Below are positions 16,801-26,393 of a stretch of DNA of 64,000 bases, piece after piece. This DNA comes from Candidatus Aminicenantes bacterium UBA1061 (GTDB taxonomy: Bacteria > Acidobacteriota > Aminicenantia > Aminicenantales > Saccharicenantaceae), in contig DCDG01000020.1 of NCBI GenBank assembly GCA_002316315.1, positions 29,693 to 93,692 of the forward strand. The letters run 5' to 3'. The translations under genes and the position numbers were made by a program. The notes under the pieces are model-generated. The model had not been told where the DNA came from and made no database searches. It saw only the letters and a list, made by a program, of their open reading frames with translations. The stretch's first letter is position 1, and each line of letters begins with the position of its first letter.

Positions 16801-18144
16801 GTGAATAACCTGAAAAGAAATCTTATCCATCCTCCCAGACTTCTGGCTATCAGTTTTCTTGTGGCTATTTTTATAGGAGCAGGGCTGCTATCTCTGCCTA
16901 TGGCCACACGCTCTGGCCATATTTCTTTCGTTAATGCGCTCTTTACATCGACTTCAGCTATTTGTGTTACCGGGCTGACCGTTGTTGATACGGCCACCTA
17001 TTTCAGCCTGTTCGGGCAGATAGTGATTATCTGCCTGATTCAGCTTGGCGGTCTTGGTATAATGACTTTTTCCAGTTTTATTCTTTTGACTGCTGGCCGG
17101 CGGGTAACTCTTACCGGGAAAATGGTGGTTGAAGGTTCATTCCGACCATCTGTTATTTCCGATTTTCGGTCTTTAGTAAAGGATGTCTTTGCCTTTACTT
17201 TTGGTCTGGAAGCCGTCGGGGCTATTCTCCTCCTGGTTCGTTTTAAGGCTGATTTCCCGTCGGGCTGGGCTGCCTTTTATTCAATATTTCACTCGATTTC
17301 AGCTTTCTGTAATGCCGGCTTTTCACTCTTTTCTGATAACCTTATAGCTTACCGCTCAGACCTGGCTGTCAATTTGATCATAATGTTTTTGATTGTTGCT
17401 GGCGGCTTGGGCTTTTTTGTCCTGCAGGAAATAAAGCTGGCCATAAGAAATCTTATAAAAAAAGAGAGAACAAAGTTTTCTCTTCACACCAAACTCGTCG
17501 GTCTGATCACTATCTCTATTATTCTTATCGGTGCCGGCTTGATATTTTTAATAGAAGCCAATAAAGGCTTTTCTGCTATGCCCTTTAAGGATAGCCTTCT
17601 CGCTTCATTTTTCCAGGTCGTTTCGGCCAGGACGGCTGGTTTTAATACGATTGATTTAAATATATTATCTGTAGCTTCTGTTCTGCTACTGATGCTGATC
17701 ATGTTTATCGGTGCCTCTCCTGGTTCAACTGGCGGTGGTGTTAAGACGACTACTTTTGGACTGATTTTTGCCTTTTTAAAATCGAAGATTCAGGGCTATG
17801 AAATTCCCAGAATATTTTCCAGGGGAATTAAGGATGAGGATCTGATCAAAGCCTTTACTCTGGTTCTCCTGGCCATCGCTTTGATTTTTACGGCAACTTT
17901 TTTATTCTTGCTGGTTGAGCCGGAATTGAGCCTGAAGGCGGTCTTATTTGAGGTCATCTCAGCTTTTGGCACAGTCGGCCTGTCTCTTGGAATCACACCT
18001 GACCTTCAGTCGCTGAGCAAACTGATTTTAGTCGTAGTTATGTACATCGGACGAATTGGCCCTCTGGTTATTCTGGCCGCTTTTAGCCGGGTCAAACCGA
18101 TCGGCCATTTTCAGTTTGTTGAAGAAAACATCATGGTGGGCTAA
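16801..18144 (+). CDS. Potassium uptake channel subunit, TrkH/KtrB family
   Basis: 447 residues, the KtrB-like length. It has about eight to ten hydrophobic segments in repeated membrane-pore-membrane units. Pore signatures include TSAICVTGLTVVDT, FHSISAFCNAGFSLF, SARTAGFNTID and FEVISAFGTVGLSLG, whose glycines form the K+ filter. It takes up K+ (possibly with Na+ or H+), gated by the cytoplasmic partner encoded next. It starts with GTG; TGAGGCAGC lies just upstream. Confidence 0.92.
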   Translation: MNNLKRNLIHPPRLLAISFLVAIFIGAGLLSLPMATRSGHISFVNALFTSTSAICVTGLTVVDTATYFSLFGQIVIICLIQLGGLGIMTFSSFILLTAGRRVTLTGKMVVEGSFRPSVISDFRSLVKDVFAFTFGLEAVGAILLLVRFKADFPSGWAAFYSIFHSISAFCNAGFSLFSDNLIAYRSDLAVNLIIMFLIVAGGLGFFVLQEIKLAIRNLIKKERTKFSLHTKLVGLITISIILIGAGLIFLIEANKGFSAMPFKDSLLASFFQVVSARTAGFNTIDLNILSVASVLLLMLIMFIGASPGSTGGGVKTTTFGLIFAFLKSKIQGYEIPRIFSRGIKDEDLIKAFTLVLLAIALIFTATFLFLLVEPELSLKAVLFEVISAFGTVGLSLGITPDLQSLSKLILVVVMYIGRIGPLVILAAFSRVKPIGHFQFVEENIMVG

Positions 18145-18184
18145 AATAAACTAGCTTTTTGAAGGTCCAACAAGGGAGAATAAA

Positions 18185-18841
18185 ATGAAATTTGCTATTA
18201 TTGGCCTCGGCAGCTTTGGCAGTTATTTAGCCCGGACTCTTTATGACAAGGGTCATGAGGTCATGGTTATTGATAAAAATAAAGACAGGGTGGAAGAGGC
18301 CAAGGATTTTTCTACTCAGGCTGTCTGGATGGATTCGGCTGATAAGGAAAGCCTGAAGGCCCTGGGTGTTCAGGATATGGACGTGGTAGTGGTCAGCCTT
18401 GGCCCGGAAATGGAGCCTTCCATTCTAACTGTCCTTTACCTTCATGAACTCGGTGTTAGCCGCATTATGGCCAAGGCCCTAAGCGGTGACCATGGGAAGA
18501 TTCTGGAAGCGATCGGAGCCACCGATGTCATCTACCCTGAGAGGGACATGGCCATCAGACTGGCTCAGAAGCTCAGTTCCAGAAATGTCCTCGAGTATTT
18601 GCCTCTGGCTGAAAATATCAGTATCCAGGAAATTGTACCACCGGAGAGCTTCATCGGGAAAAAACTGAAAGACCTGAATCTTACCAACAGGTATCATGTG
18701 CAGGTCATTGCCATCAAGCAGCTGGTGCCGGAAAAGCTCATTTTCATTCCCGGGGCCGATTTTGTAATTAAAGACAGCGATGTACTGGTCGTTATGGGTG
18801 AAGAAGACAACATCGCTGAATTATGTGCCTGTAAGAAGTAA
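18185..18841 (+). CDS. Potassium uptake regulatory subunit, TrkA/KtrA type
   Basis: 218 residues. One RCK_N Rossmann domain (GLGSFGSYLARTLYDKGHEVMVIDKN) is followed by one RCK_C domain (about 135-218, ending DVLVVMGEEDNI). The single-unit size matches KtrA rather than the doubled E. coli TrkA. It binds nucleotides and gates the channel encoded just before. AGGGAGAATAAA provides a ribosome site. Its 3' end overlaps the convergent helicase gene by 21 bases. Confidence 0.92.
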   Translation: MKFAIIGLGSFGSYLARTLYDKGHEVMVIDKNKDRVEEAKDFSTQAVWMDSADKESLKALGVQDMDVVVVSLGPEMEPSILTVLYLHELGVSRIMAKALSGDHGKILEAIGATDVIYPERDMAIRLAQKLSSRNVLEYLPLAENISIQEIVPPESFIGKKLKDLNLTNRYHVQVIAIKQLVPEKLIFIPGADFVIKDSDVLVVMGEEDNIAELCACKK

Positions 18842-21190
18842 ATTTCTTAAAAGTTCTCTGGCCACCTGTTTGGCTTTTTCGCCAGTCTCTCTAACCGGAC
18901 CGACACAGGATGGACAACCAGCTTCACAGGGGCAGTTATCAATCGTCTGGAGACAGGCCAGCAGTAAATCCTGCCTCATCTCAAATAAAGCAGAAGCCAG
19001 CCCGATCCCACCTGGAAAATTATCATAAAGGAAAACGTTGGGTGAGAAATCTGGCGATAAAATGTTTTCCAGCCGTTCATTGTAGGCCACTCTCCGGTTA
19101 GGTAAATCTCTGGGTGGGATTGATTCACCAGTAAAATTATCGCCGATAGCCACCCCCAGGTCATGACGGTCGCACATGACGAAAAAGGGAGCTACCTGAT
19201 GAAGGACATAGGCCAGGCCGAACAGCCCGTTTATCCTCTGTTCGGATGTAAAGGGTAGCTTTTGATAAATCTCAGCTGGAACGGTTAGCCAGAAACCAGC
19301 GGTACTCATCTCGTTCTGGGGTAACTGCAGTTCACCTGAGCCAACATTTTCCATCGTGTGAAATTTAATTTTCTTAAAGCCCACCACCTGGGTGGCTACA
19401 TGGACTTCTCCTCGCGTGGCCGAACCCTGAGGTAGTTCCTCTCGATCAAAAACATCCAGAATTTTCACATTGGTGTAATCTATAGCATCAGTAAAATAAT
19501 CGACATCGGTTTTTTTCACATAAGCTTTTCTTTCCTCGAAGTCAAATTTTTCCACAAAATATTGCTCGCCCTCACAGATATATATAGCTTTGGGATGAAG
19601 CGTGGTCAGGGCTGAAGAAAAATCAACCTCGGCAATGACCCGTGGCTTGTCTGTAGTATCAACCACTACAAAATTATCGGAGCTGATACTGCGCAGGGAA
19701 ATGGCATCAGCCGGGTAAGCTTCTGATGTCCAGAACCATTTATTCTGGCTGTGGAGGAGCATTTGCTCTTCTTCCAGCAGCTTGAGCAGGTCAGTCACCT
19801 CGGCTGTACCAAATTGTTCACCGTCTTCAAATGGCAGTTCAAAAGAGGCGCATTGAACATGACTGAGCAATATGGATGGATTATCCGGGTTGATCAGGGC
19901 CATCTCAGGTGAACTGGAGAAAAAATAATCGGGGTGGGCAATGATAAATTGATCAAGCGGAGAGGAAGAGGCAACCAGGACGGCGGCCGATTTTCCTGTT
20001 TTGCGGCCGGCTCGCCCTGCTCGCTGCCAGGTGCTGGCAATCGTCCCCGGATAGCCAGCCAGCACGGCTGCGTCCAGAGTGCCGATATCTATGCCCAGTT
20101 CGAGAGCGTTGGTAGAAACAACTCCCAGGATTTTGCCCTCACGCAAGCCTTTTTCAATTTCTCTCCTTCTGGCCGGCAAATAGCCGCCGCGATAACCTCG
20201 GATCAGTCCTTCGTCTTTGAGGCTTTTTTCGAGTTCTTCCTTCAGGTAGGTGACCAGAACTTCAGTCAGCAGCCGACTCTGGGCAAAGACTATCGTCTGC
20301 AAGCCCTCTTTGAGAAAGATGGAAGCCAGACGCCTGGCTTCATTGATATAAGAGCGTCTGATGCCAAGTAATGGATTGATGACCGGTGGATTGTAAAAGA
20401 TAAAATATTTTTCACCGCGCGGAGCGCCATTGTCAGCAATTAGCTCAACGTCTTCTTCGATCATCTTGCTGGCCATCTCCAGCGGGTTGGCAATAGTGGC
20501 GGTAGAAAGAATGAATTGTGGCTTCGAGCCATAAAAATTGGCGACCCGTTTAAGGCGTCTGATCACATTGGCCACATGGCTGCCAAAAACACCGCGGTAA
20601 TTATGAAGTTCGTCAATGATAACGTATTTAAGATTCTCAAAAAGCTTGATCCACTTGGTATGGTGAGGGAGAATACCGGAGTGCAGCATGTCGGGATTGG
20701 TAATAATGATATGCCCCTGGCCGCGTATGGCCCGCCTGGCATCCTGAGGTGTATCTCCGTCATAAGTAAAAATTTTGACCCCAGCCCCGGCCAGCTCAAT
20801 GGTTTCATCCAGTTCGGCTAACTGATCCTGGGAAAGAGCCTTAGTCGGAAAGAGATAAATAGCTCGTGAGGAAGGTTCTTTGATTATTCTGTCCAGAACG
20901 GGCAGGTTATAACAGAGAGTCTTGCCGGAAGCGGTCGGAGTTACAATGACCACGTTCTTACCAGCCTGGACTTTATCCCAGGCTTTTTTCTGATGGGAAT
21001 AGAGATAAGGAAAGCCTTTCTTCTTCAGCCCAGCAACCAGCTCAGGCGAAACTTCAGGAGGATAATCTTCAAGGACTGGACCTTGAGCCGGAAGATACTT
21101 GAGGGTAGTAATTGAATTAGAGGAGGCGGCCAGCCTCTTGATTTTATCAATAGCCACTAATAATTTCTGTTCTTTATCGATGTTATCCAT
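18821..21190 (-). CDS. MrfA/YprA-like DEAD-box DNA helicase with C-terminal zinc-binding domain
   Basis: 789 residues. RecA-like domain 1 has Walker A TPTASGKT, motif II IIDELH and motif III STATI. Domain 2 has FAQSRLLTEVL, STNALELGIDIG and motif VI WQRAGRAGRK. The C-terminal region matches the DUF1998/MZB type, with a Cys cluster NCPCEAGCPSC near the end. In Bacillus MrfA, with MrfB, repairs mitomycin C lesions independently of UvrABC; related proteins include Hrq1. It lies divergent from uvrA, which fits a repair role. A possible -10 lies at 21207-21212. Confidence 0.88.
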   Translation of the reverse strand: MDNIDKEQKLLVAIDKIKRLAASSNSITTLKYLPAQGPVLEDYPPEVSPELVAGLKKKGFPYLYSHQKKAWDKVQAGKNVVIVTPTASGKTLCYNLPVLDRIIKEPSSRAIYLFPTKALSQDQLAELDETIELAGAGVKIFTYDGDTPQDARRAIRGQGHIIITNPDMLHSGILPHHTKWIKLFENLKYVIIDELHNYRGVFGSHVANVIRRLKRVANFYGSKPQFILSTATIANPLEMASKMIEEDVELIADNGAPRGEKYFIFYNPPVINPLLGIRRSYINEARRLASIFLKEGLQTIVFAQSRLLTEVLVTYLKEELEKSLKDEGLIRGYRGGYLPARRREIEKGLREGKILGVVSTNALELGIDIGTLDAAVLAGYPGTIASTWQRAGRAGRKTGKSAAVLVASSSPLDQFIIAHPDYFFSSSPEMALINPDNPSILLSHVQCASFELPFEDGEQFGTAEVTDLLKLLEEEQMLLHSQNKWFWTSEAYPADAISLRSISSDNFVVVDTTDKPRVIAEVDFSSALTTLHPKAIYICEGEQYFVEKFDFEERKAYVKKTDVDYFTDAIDYTNVKILDVFDREELPQGSATRGEVHVATQVVGFKKIKFHTMENVGSGELQLPQNEMSTAGFWLTVPAEIYQKLPFTSEQRINGLFGLAYVLHQVAPFFVMCDRHDLGVAIGDNFTGESIPPRDLPNRRVAYNERLENILSPDFSPNVFLYDNFPGGIGLASALFEMRQDLLLACLQTIDNCPCEAGCPSCVGPVRETGEKAKQVARELLRNLLLTGT

Positions 21191-21450
21191 GATATTTTTT
21201 CGCTCTATTATAGACCAGAAGCGAACGATTATTAATCAAAATCTCTTCTGGAGCTGATTCTGACTTCCCTGCCCCGTTGTTCTTGCCCACCAAAAAGAAA
21301 AAATAAAGGCCACTCCAAAAAATCCTATCATGCCCTGTTTCCTTTATCAATGGTCATCTGGGGCTCTCGCCTTTGCTTATTTTTAATTATGAATCTGATA
21401 AATTAACCAGAAGGAGATGGAAAAGTTCTCTTCAGTGCTAAAATATACCT
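21191..21450. other. Divergent intergenic region, helicase and uvrA
   Basis: 260 bases without a clear gene. On the minus strand TATAAT (21212-21207) lies 16 bases before the helicase ATG. On the plus strand a weak TTGCTT (21373) with GATAAA (21397-21402), spacing 18, could be an upstream uvrA promoter. AAGGAG at 21411-21416 is too far to serve the uvrA start. No tRNA or hairpin terminator was recognised. Confidence 0.4.
21439..21444 (+). promoter_or_regulatory. -10-like box directly before uvrA
   Basis: TAAAAT ends 6 bases before the uvrA ATG. The 9-base string CTAAAATAT (21438-21446) is identical to that before mfd (51086-51094). No good -35 is at the right distance, so this is a half-promoter by sequence. 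Confidence 0.45.
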
Positions 21451-23976
21451 ATGCTTCAGGAAATTAAAGTCAGAAAAGCAGCCCAGCACAATTTAAAGAA
21501 CATTGATCTGGAGCTGCCCAGAAACCGGCTGGTACTTATCACCGGGCCAAGTGGTTCGGGTAAGTCATCGCTGGCTTTTGATACTCTTTTTGCCGAGGGC
21601 CAGAGGCGTTATCTCGAGTGCCTTTCGGCTTATGCCCGGCAATTTATCGAGCAGCTGGAAAAGCCAGAAGTTGAATCAATCGAAGGGCTGTCACCGGCTG
21701 TTTCTGTTGATCAAAAAACCATAGCCTTTAATCCGAGATCAACGGTGGGAACAATTACTGAGATTTATGATTTCTTACGTTTGCTCTATGCCCGGCTGGG
21801 AACCATTTACTGCCCGGACTGCGGGATTAAAGTTACCTCGAGTTCGGAAGAACAGATAATTAAACTTATTACTGACGAGCTTTCTGGCCAGAGGGTAAAA
21901 ATACTGGCCCCGGTGGTCAGGGGTCGTAAGGGAGAGTACCATCAATTACTGGAGCGTTTCAGGCGCCGGGGTTATCTCAGGGCCAGGGTTGATGGCCGGC
22001 TGGTTGACCTCGAAAAGAAAATCAGCCTGAATAAGAATCAGAAGCATAACCTGGAAATTTTGATTGATGAGCTCAGTTTGAAGCCTGAGAATGATCGTCG
22101 GCTCAGGGAAGCTTTAGGCCGCAGCCTCGAGCTGGCCGAGGGGGGCGTGGTTGTGGTTAATGAGGGTGGACAGGAATTTTATTTCTCCAGCCGGTTGTCC
22201 TGCCCGAACTGTGGTCGAAGCTTTCAGCCGCTTGAACCCCGTGATTTTTCTTTTAACAGCCCTTACGGAGCCTGCAGCCACTGTCATGGTCTGGGATTTA
22301 TGACCACTAACAACGAGTGGGGGGAAGTTGAGCTCACCGATAAGGTTTGTCCTGTCTGTCAGGGGCAGAGGCTAAAAAGAGATAGCCTGTCGGTCAAGAT
22401 AGGTCAGTTCAATATCAATGAGCTTTCTTCCGTAGCGGTGAGCCGCCTGCTCGGGATTCTGGACAGGCTGGAATTCGGACCACAGGAAAAGCCGATTGCT
22501 GATAAGATTTTAAAGGAGATAAGAGCCCGCTTAAAAACCATGGAAGAACTTGGTCTGGCCTATCTCGATCTCAGCCGGGCGGGGGCGACGCTGTCGGGAG
22601 GTGAAGCTCAGAGAATCCGATTGGCTGCTCAGGTGGGTTCAAGGCTGAGAGGTGTGATGTATGTTCTGGACGAGCCCACTATTGGACTTCACCAGCGGGA
22701 TAATGGACGGCTGATAAGACTTCTACGCGAGCTGCGTGATGCCGGCAATTCGATCATCGTGGTGGAACATGACGAACAAACCATCCGCTCGGCTGATTAT
22801 CTGGTAGATCTGGGACCTGGAGCAGGAGAAAGAGGTGGCTATGTCGTGGCCTGCGGTCCGTTAAGTGAAGTCCTCAGATCCACTGATTCCCTGACAGCTC
22901 AGTATTTAAGAGGGGAAAAGTCCATCAAGATTCCACAAAAAAGACGGGAGCCCAGAGACTGGCTGACCCTGGTCGGAGCCAGAGAGCATAATTTGAAAAA
23001 TCTTGAGGTGAGATTTCCTCTCGGAGTGATGACCGCGGTCACCGGTGTTTCAGGTTCAGGGAAAAGCAGCCTGGTCTATGACATTCTTTATAAAGCTCTG
23101 ATCAAAAAATATTACCGGGCGAAGGTTCAGCCTGGCCAGCACGACCGGTTAGAAGGCCTGGAAAATATTGATAAAGTCGTTCTGGTTGACCAGAAGCCCA
23201 TTGGGCGAACGCCGCGCTCTAATCCGGCCACCTATACCCAGATTTTCGGTCCGTTGAGAGAGCTTCTGGCTATGACGCCCGAAGCCCGACGAAGGGGCTA
23301 CACTCCTGGCCGCTTCAGCTTTAATGTCCATGGAGGGCGCTGTGAGGAGTGCCAGGGAGCTGGGGTAAAAAAAATTGAGATGCATTTTTTGCCCGATGTT
23401 TATGTTACCTGTGACCGCTGCGGGGGGCGCCGTTATAACCGCGAGACTCTGGCTGTAACTTATAAGGGGAAAAACATTTCTGACTATCTGGAGATGACAG
23501 TGGATGAGGCTTTCGAGCTCCTTAAGGCTCACCCCGCACTCCGTCGGAAGCTTGGTCTTTTGCAGAAAGTGGGCCTGGGTTATTTGCGGCTGGGCCAGCC
23601 CGCTACCCGGCTCTCGGGAGGAGAAGCCCAGAGAATTAAGTTGACCAGGGAACTCGGCCGCCGCCAGACTGGTCGAACTCTCTATCTTCTGGATGAGCCA
23701 ACGACTGGCCTTCACTTTGATGATGTCTCCAAGCTCCTGGCTGTTCTGTCTGAGCTTGTTTCGCTCGGCAATACGGTGATTGTGATCGAGCATAATCTTG
23801 AAGTAATCAAGTTTTGCGATTATGTCATTGATCTCGGCCCGGAGGGCGGGGAGGAAGGTGGTTACCTGGTGGCTCAGGGTACTCCAGAGGAAGTGGCAGC
23901 AGTTGATAAGTCTCATACCGGGCGCTACCTTAAACAGGTCTTGTCGGGGAGCTTGGAAGCAGGTATAAAGGGATAG
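21451..23976 (+). CDS. uvrA: Excinuclease ABC subunit A, compact form
   Basis: 841 residues against about 940 in E. coli. Both ABC modules are complete: Walker A GPSGSGKSS (32-40) and GVSGSGKSS, signatures LSGGEAQRIRLA and LSGGEAQRIKL, Walker B VLDEPTIGLH and LLDEPTTGLH. The UvrB-binding region (about 130-250, bracketed by CPDCG and CPNCG) and the second zinc module (CEECQGAG to CDRCGG) are present. The shortening lies in the first signature module: only about 20 residues separate CSHCHGLGF from CPVCQGQRL, where about 100 are usual. UvrA finds bulky DNA lesions and loads UvrB. It has no Shine-Dalgarno site. holB follows directly. Confidence 0.93.
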   Translation: MLQEIKVRKAAQHNLKNIDLELPRNRLVLITGPSGSGKSSLAFDTLFAEGQRRYLECLSAYARQFIEQLEKPEVESIEGLSPAVSVDQKTIAFNPRSTVGTITEIYDFLRLLYARLGTIYCPDCGIKVTSSSEEQIIKLITDELSGQRVKILAPVVRGRKGEYHQLLERFRRRGYLRARVDGRLVDLEKKISLNKNQKHNLEILIDELSLKPENDRRLREALGRSLELAEGGVVVVNEGGQEFYFSSRLSCPNCGRSFQPLEPRDFSFNSPYGACSHCHGLGFMTTNNEWGEVELTDKVCPVCQGQRLKRDSLSVKIGQFNINELSSVAVSRLLGILDRLEFGPQEKPIADKILKEIRARLKTMEELGLAYLDLSRAGATLSGGEAQRIRLAAQVGSRLRGVMYVLDEPTIGLHQRDNGRLIRLLRELRDAGNSIIVVEHDEQTIRSADYLVDLGPGAGERGGYVVACGPLSEVLRSTDSLTAQYLRGEKSIKIPQKRREPRDWLTLVGAREHNLKNLEVRFPLGVMTAVTGVSGSGKSSLVYDILYKALIKKYYRAKVQPGQHDRLEGLENIDKVVLVDQKPIGRTPRSNPATYTQIFGPLRELLAMTPEARRRGYTPGRFSFNVHGGRCEECQGAGVKKIEMHFLPDVYVTCDRCGGRRYNRETLAVTYKGKNISDYLEMTVDEAFELLKAHPALRRKLGLLQKVGLGYLRLGQPATRLSGGEAQRIKLTRELGRRQTGRTLYLLDEPTTGLHFDDVSKLLAVLSELVSLGNTVIVIEHNLEVIKFCDYVIDLGPEGGEEGGYLVAQGTPEEVAAVDKSHTGRYLKQVLSGSLEAGIKG

Positions 23977-24978
23977 ATGGCAATGAGTTTTAAAGATATT
24001 GTTGGTAACGAGCAAATAAAAAAGATCTTAAAACTATCTCTGCGAGAAAACCGCCTGCCCGGATCACTGCTTTTCGCCGGACCACCTGGAGTGGGGAAAA
24101 CTGCCACTGCCTTGACTGTGGCCAAAGCTCTCAACTGCCAGCAGCTCAAGGATGAGGCCTGCGATCGCTGCCATTCCTGTCGGCTGGTAGATCGAGGTCA
24201 GCATCCCAATGTCAGGTTCATTACCAGGGAGAAAAACAGGGAACAAATTGTCAAGGATCAGGTAGATGAAATTAAATATCTGGCCCGTTTGCGACCCTGG
24301 CAGGGAGGTCGTTTGGTCTTTATTATTGATCAGGCTGAACGAATGAATGAAACAGCAGCGAATTCCTTGCTGAAAACCCTGGAAGAGCCAGGTGCGTCAG
24401 TCTATTTCATTCTTATTACTGAGGATCTTTCGGCCATTCTACCCACCATCAGGTCTCGCTGCCAGGTGTTGAAGTTCAAAAGAATAAGTCAGGAGGACCT
24501 GGAGCGGGCTCTGGAATCCAGGGGGCTGCCACCTGACCGGGCGGCGCTGGTAGCCAGTACGACTGACGGGAATCTGGAGCTGGCTTTGAATCTTTCCTGG
24601 GAGGAGTTCATAGCCGGCCGGAACAGGGCCTGGATGCTTTTTACCAATCTCCTGGAGAAAGGTGAAGCCGAGGATTTTCTTAATCTGGTTTCAGGCGGGG
24701 CCAGAAAAGATTCTCTGGATAGTTTTAAGGAAACCTTATCATTCTTTTCTGTATTCTTCCGCGATCTGCTGGCTGCCAGAAAGGGCGGGGTCGCCTCTGT
24801 GCTCAACTCGGATCTGCAATCGGAGCTGGAAGGTCTGGCCAGAAAAGTTCCCGAAGACAGAGTAGCAGAAGGGGTTAAGCAGATGGAAGGTTATCTGGGG
24901 AGCTTAAAGAAAAATCCTAATTTGGGTATAATAGGCAATGAAATAGTCATTTTTTTCAGGAATATAAACTATGACTGA
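23977..24978 (+). CDS. holB: DNA polymerase III delta' subunit
   Basis: 333 residues. An AAA+ clamp-loader fold has GPPGVGKTATAL, the zinc module CDRCHSCRLVDRGQHP, VFIIDQAERMNETAANSLLKTLEEP and the SRC-type sensor (IRSRCQVLKF). The C-terminal collar domain is divergent. It opens the sliding clamp together with delta and tau. It begins immediately after uvrA and overlaps the PSP1 gene by 8 bases, the familiar holB-yaaT pairing. Confidence 0.9.
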   Translation: MAMSFKDIVGNEQIKKILKLSLRENRLPGSLLFAGPPGVGKTATALTVAKALNCQQLKDEACDRCHSCRLVDRGQHPNVRFITREKNREQIVKDQVDEIKYLARLRPWQGGRLVFIIDQAERMNETAANSLLKTLEEPGASVYFILITEDLSAILPTIRSRCQVLKFKRISQEDLERALESRGLPPDRAALVASTTDGNLELALNLSWEEFIAGRNRAWMLFTNLLEKGEAEDFLNLVSGGARKDSLDSFKETLSFFSVFFRDLLAARKGGVASVLNSDLQSELEGLARKVPEDRVAEGVKQMEGYLGSLKKNPNLGIIGNEIVIFFRNINYD

Positions 24979-25657
24979 TGTGGTTTTATTATTGTCAGAA
25001 TCCACTGGTAAAATCATCAGGGGTAGATTGACCCAGGAACCGGTGGAAATCGGCGACTATTGCCTGGTCGAGTCCGAATATGGCGGGGATCTGGCTATGG
25101 TTATAGATACCGGCAGCGAACTGGTTCAATGCCCGAAAGCAGCTAAAGAAGCGGTCAAAATTATCAGACGGGCCACACAGGAAGATATTGATAAATTCAA
25201 GTGGCTGCGAGAAAAGGAAAAACAGGCTTTTGAATTCTGCTTGCAGAGAATTAAATATCACAATTTACCGATGAAACTGGTAGCTGTTCGCTATTTCTTT
25301 AATGAAAAGAAGGGAATTTTTTATTACACTGCCGATGGCCGAATTGACTTTCGTCAACTGGTCAAAGATCTGGCCAAAGAACTCAAGATGAGAATCGAAA
25401 TGCGTCAGATTGGGGTCAGAGATGAAGCCCGGCTGATTGGTGGGCTGGGTGTCTGCGGTCGTCCTTTGTGCTGTTTTTCTTTTATCAGAAATTTCGAACC
25501 AATTACCATTCAGAAGGCGCGACGGCAGCAAATTGTCATTAATCCAATGAAGATCTCCGGCGTCTGCGGTCGCTTGATGTGTTGCCTGGCTTTCGAGGAA
25601 GAATCTAAAGGAAGGCTATATATAGACGATTTCGATAACGGGCTGATTGAAGACTGA
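24971..25657 (+). CDS. PSP1-domain protein, YaaT/RicT family
   Basis: 228 residues. A conserved Cys-rich PSP1 core has LGVCGRPLCCFSF, NPMKISGVCGRLMCC and LAFEEE at the end. In Bacillus, RicT (YaaT) with RicA and RicF carries iron-sulfur clusters and directs RNase Y and phosphorelay activity. Here only the T partner is visible, so a role in RNA processing is a family-based inference. It overlaps holB and converges on the anti-sigma gene with an 18-base gap. Confidence 0.85.
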   Translation: MTDVVLLLSESTGKIIRGRLTQEPVEIGDYCLVESEYGGDLAMVIDTGSELVQCPKAAKEAVKIIRRATQEDIDKFKWLREKEKQAFEFCLQRIKYHNLPMKLVAVRYFFNEKKGIFYYTADGRIDFRQLVKDLAKELKMRIEMRQIGVRDEARLIGGLGVCGRPLCCFSFIRNFEPITIQKARRQQIVINPMKISGVCGRLMCCLAFEEESKGRLYIDDFDNGLIED

Positions 25658-25675
25658 AAGCGGAAACCGGTTCCC

Positions 25676-26326
25676 TTATTTTGTTGATACCAGAAACTGG
25701 ACCCGGCTGGAAACGGCGATCAAACTACCATCGGGGCCAAAAGCTTTAACCTGCCATGAATATCTTTCACCCGGTACCATTTTGGCTTTGACTTCATCCG
25801 GTAAAACAACGCGGTTTTCTTTAGTTGTTGTCTTCCACAAGAGCTCGTGGTTGGAAATTGATATCTGATATTCCACATTCTCGCCAAGTTTCTTCCATTC
25901 AAAGAAAGAAGGAACTTGATTCATGTCAATGACAGGGGAGATCAAGGTGATTGAAGAACCACGCACCGTTTCGGTATCAGTCAGGGTAAAGTCGGGAAGA
26001 AGTGCCTGGCGTTTGGGGACAACAGCTATAATAACGGCCAAAAATATCAGTGAAATAACTCCGGTCATGGCCAGTTGACGAACATTGAAAAAGGCAGCCA
26101 GCTCCCGCTTTAATCTGGTTGCCAGCGGAACCTTTAGGCTGGCTTCTTCGCTAACCAGAACTTCAGGATGGTTTTTAATGGTGTTGATAATGAGAGAACG
26201 AGCCTGGAGTTCCTCAAAGCAAGCAGGACAGTTGAAATAATGCTCCTCGAAAAGCTCTTTATCCCTTTCGCTCAGCTTGTTAAGCAGGTACCCATCAATC
26301 ATGTCTTCAAACTTACATTTCCTCAT
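25676..26326 (-). CDS. Membrane anti-sigma factor with zinc-finger domain
   Basis: About 216 residues. The N-terminal zf-HC2 motif is H29-x3-C33-x2-C36 (EEHYFNCPACFEEL). One membrane helix (LAMTGVISLIFLAVIIAVV) precedes an extracytoplasmic beta-rich domain ending GERYSWQVKAFGPDGS, resembling a fibronectin-type sandwich. It should hold the sigma factor encoded just upstream until a signal arrives outside the membrane. ATG 26326 is preferred over TTG 26353 because GGAAGGTGG precedes it. Confidence 0.85.
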   Translation of the reverse strand: MRKCKFEDMIDGYLLNKLSERDKELFEEHYFNCPACFEELQARSLIINTIKNHPEVLVSEEASLKVPLATRLKRELAAFFNVRQLAMTGVISLIFLAVIIAVVPKRQALLPDFTLTDTETVRGSSITLISPVIDMNQVPSFFEWKKLGENVEYQISISNHELLWKTTTKENRVVLPDEVKAKMVPGERYSWQVKAFGPDGSLIAVSSRVQFLVSTK

Positions 26327-26393
26327 AACTTTCCACCTTCCCTTATTTTCCAATTGTTTAGTCGGGGCACACTGCCAAAAATGGAAAAAATTT

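Noticed and set aside
21411..21467. Short ATG frame at 21417 overlapping the uvrA start, right after AAGGAG
   Set aside because: The spacing between AAGGAG and ATG is zero, the peptide is 16 residues, and no coding signal is visible.
23149..24015. 288-codon open frame on the minus strand across the end of uvrA
   Set aside because: It lies opposite the strongly conserved UvrA second ATPase module and shows no family pattern; codon mirroring explains it.
25658..25675. Short palindrome GGAAACCGGTTCC between the PSP1 and anti-sigma genes
   Set aside because: The stem is only about 4 bp and there is no T-run, too weak to call a terminator.
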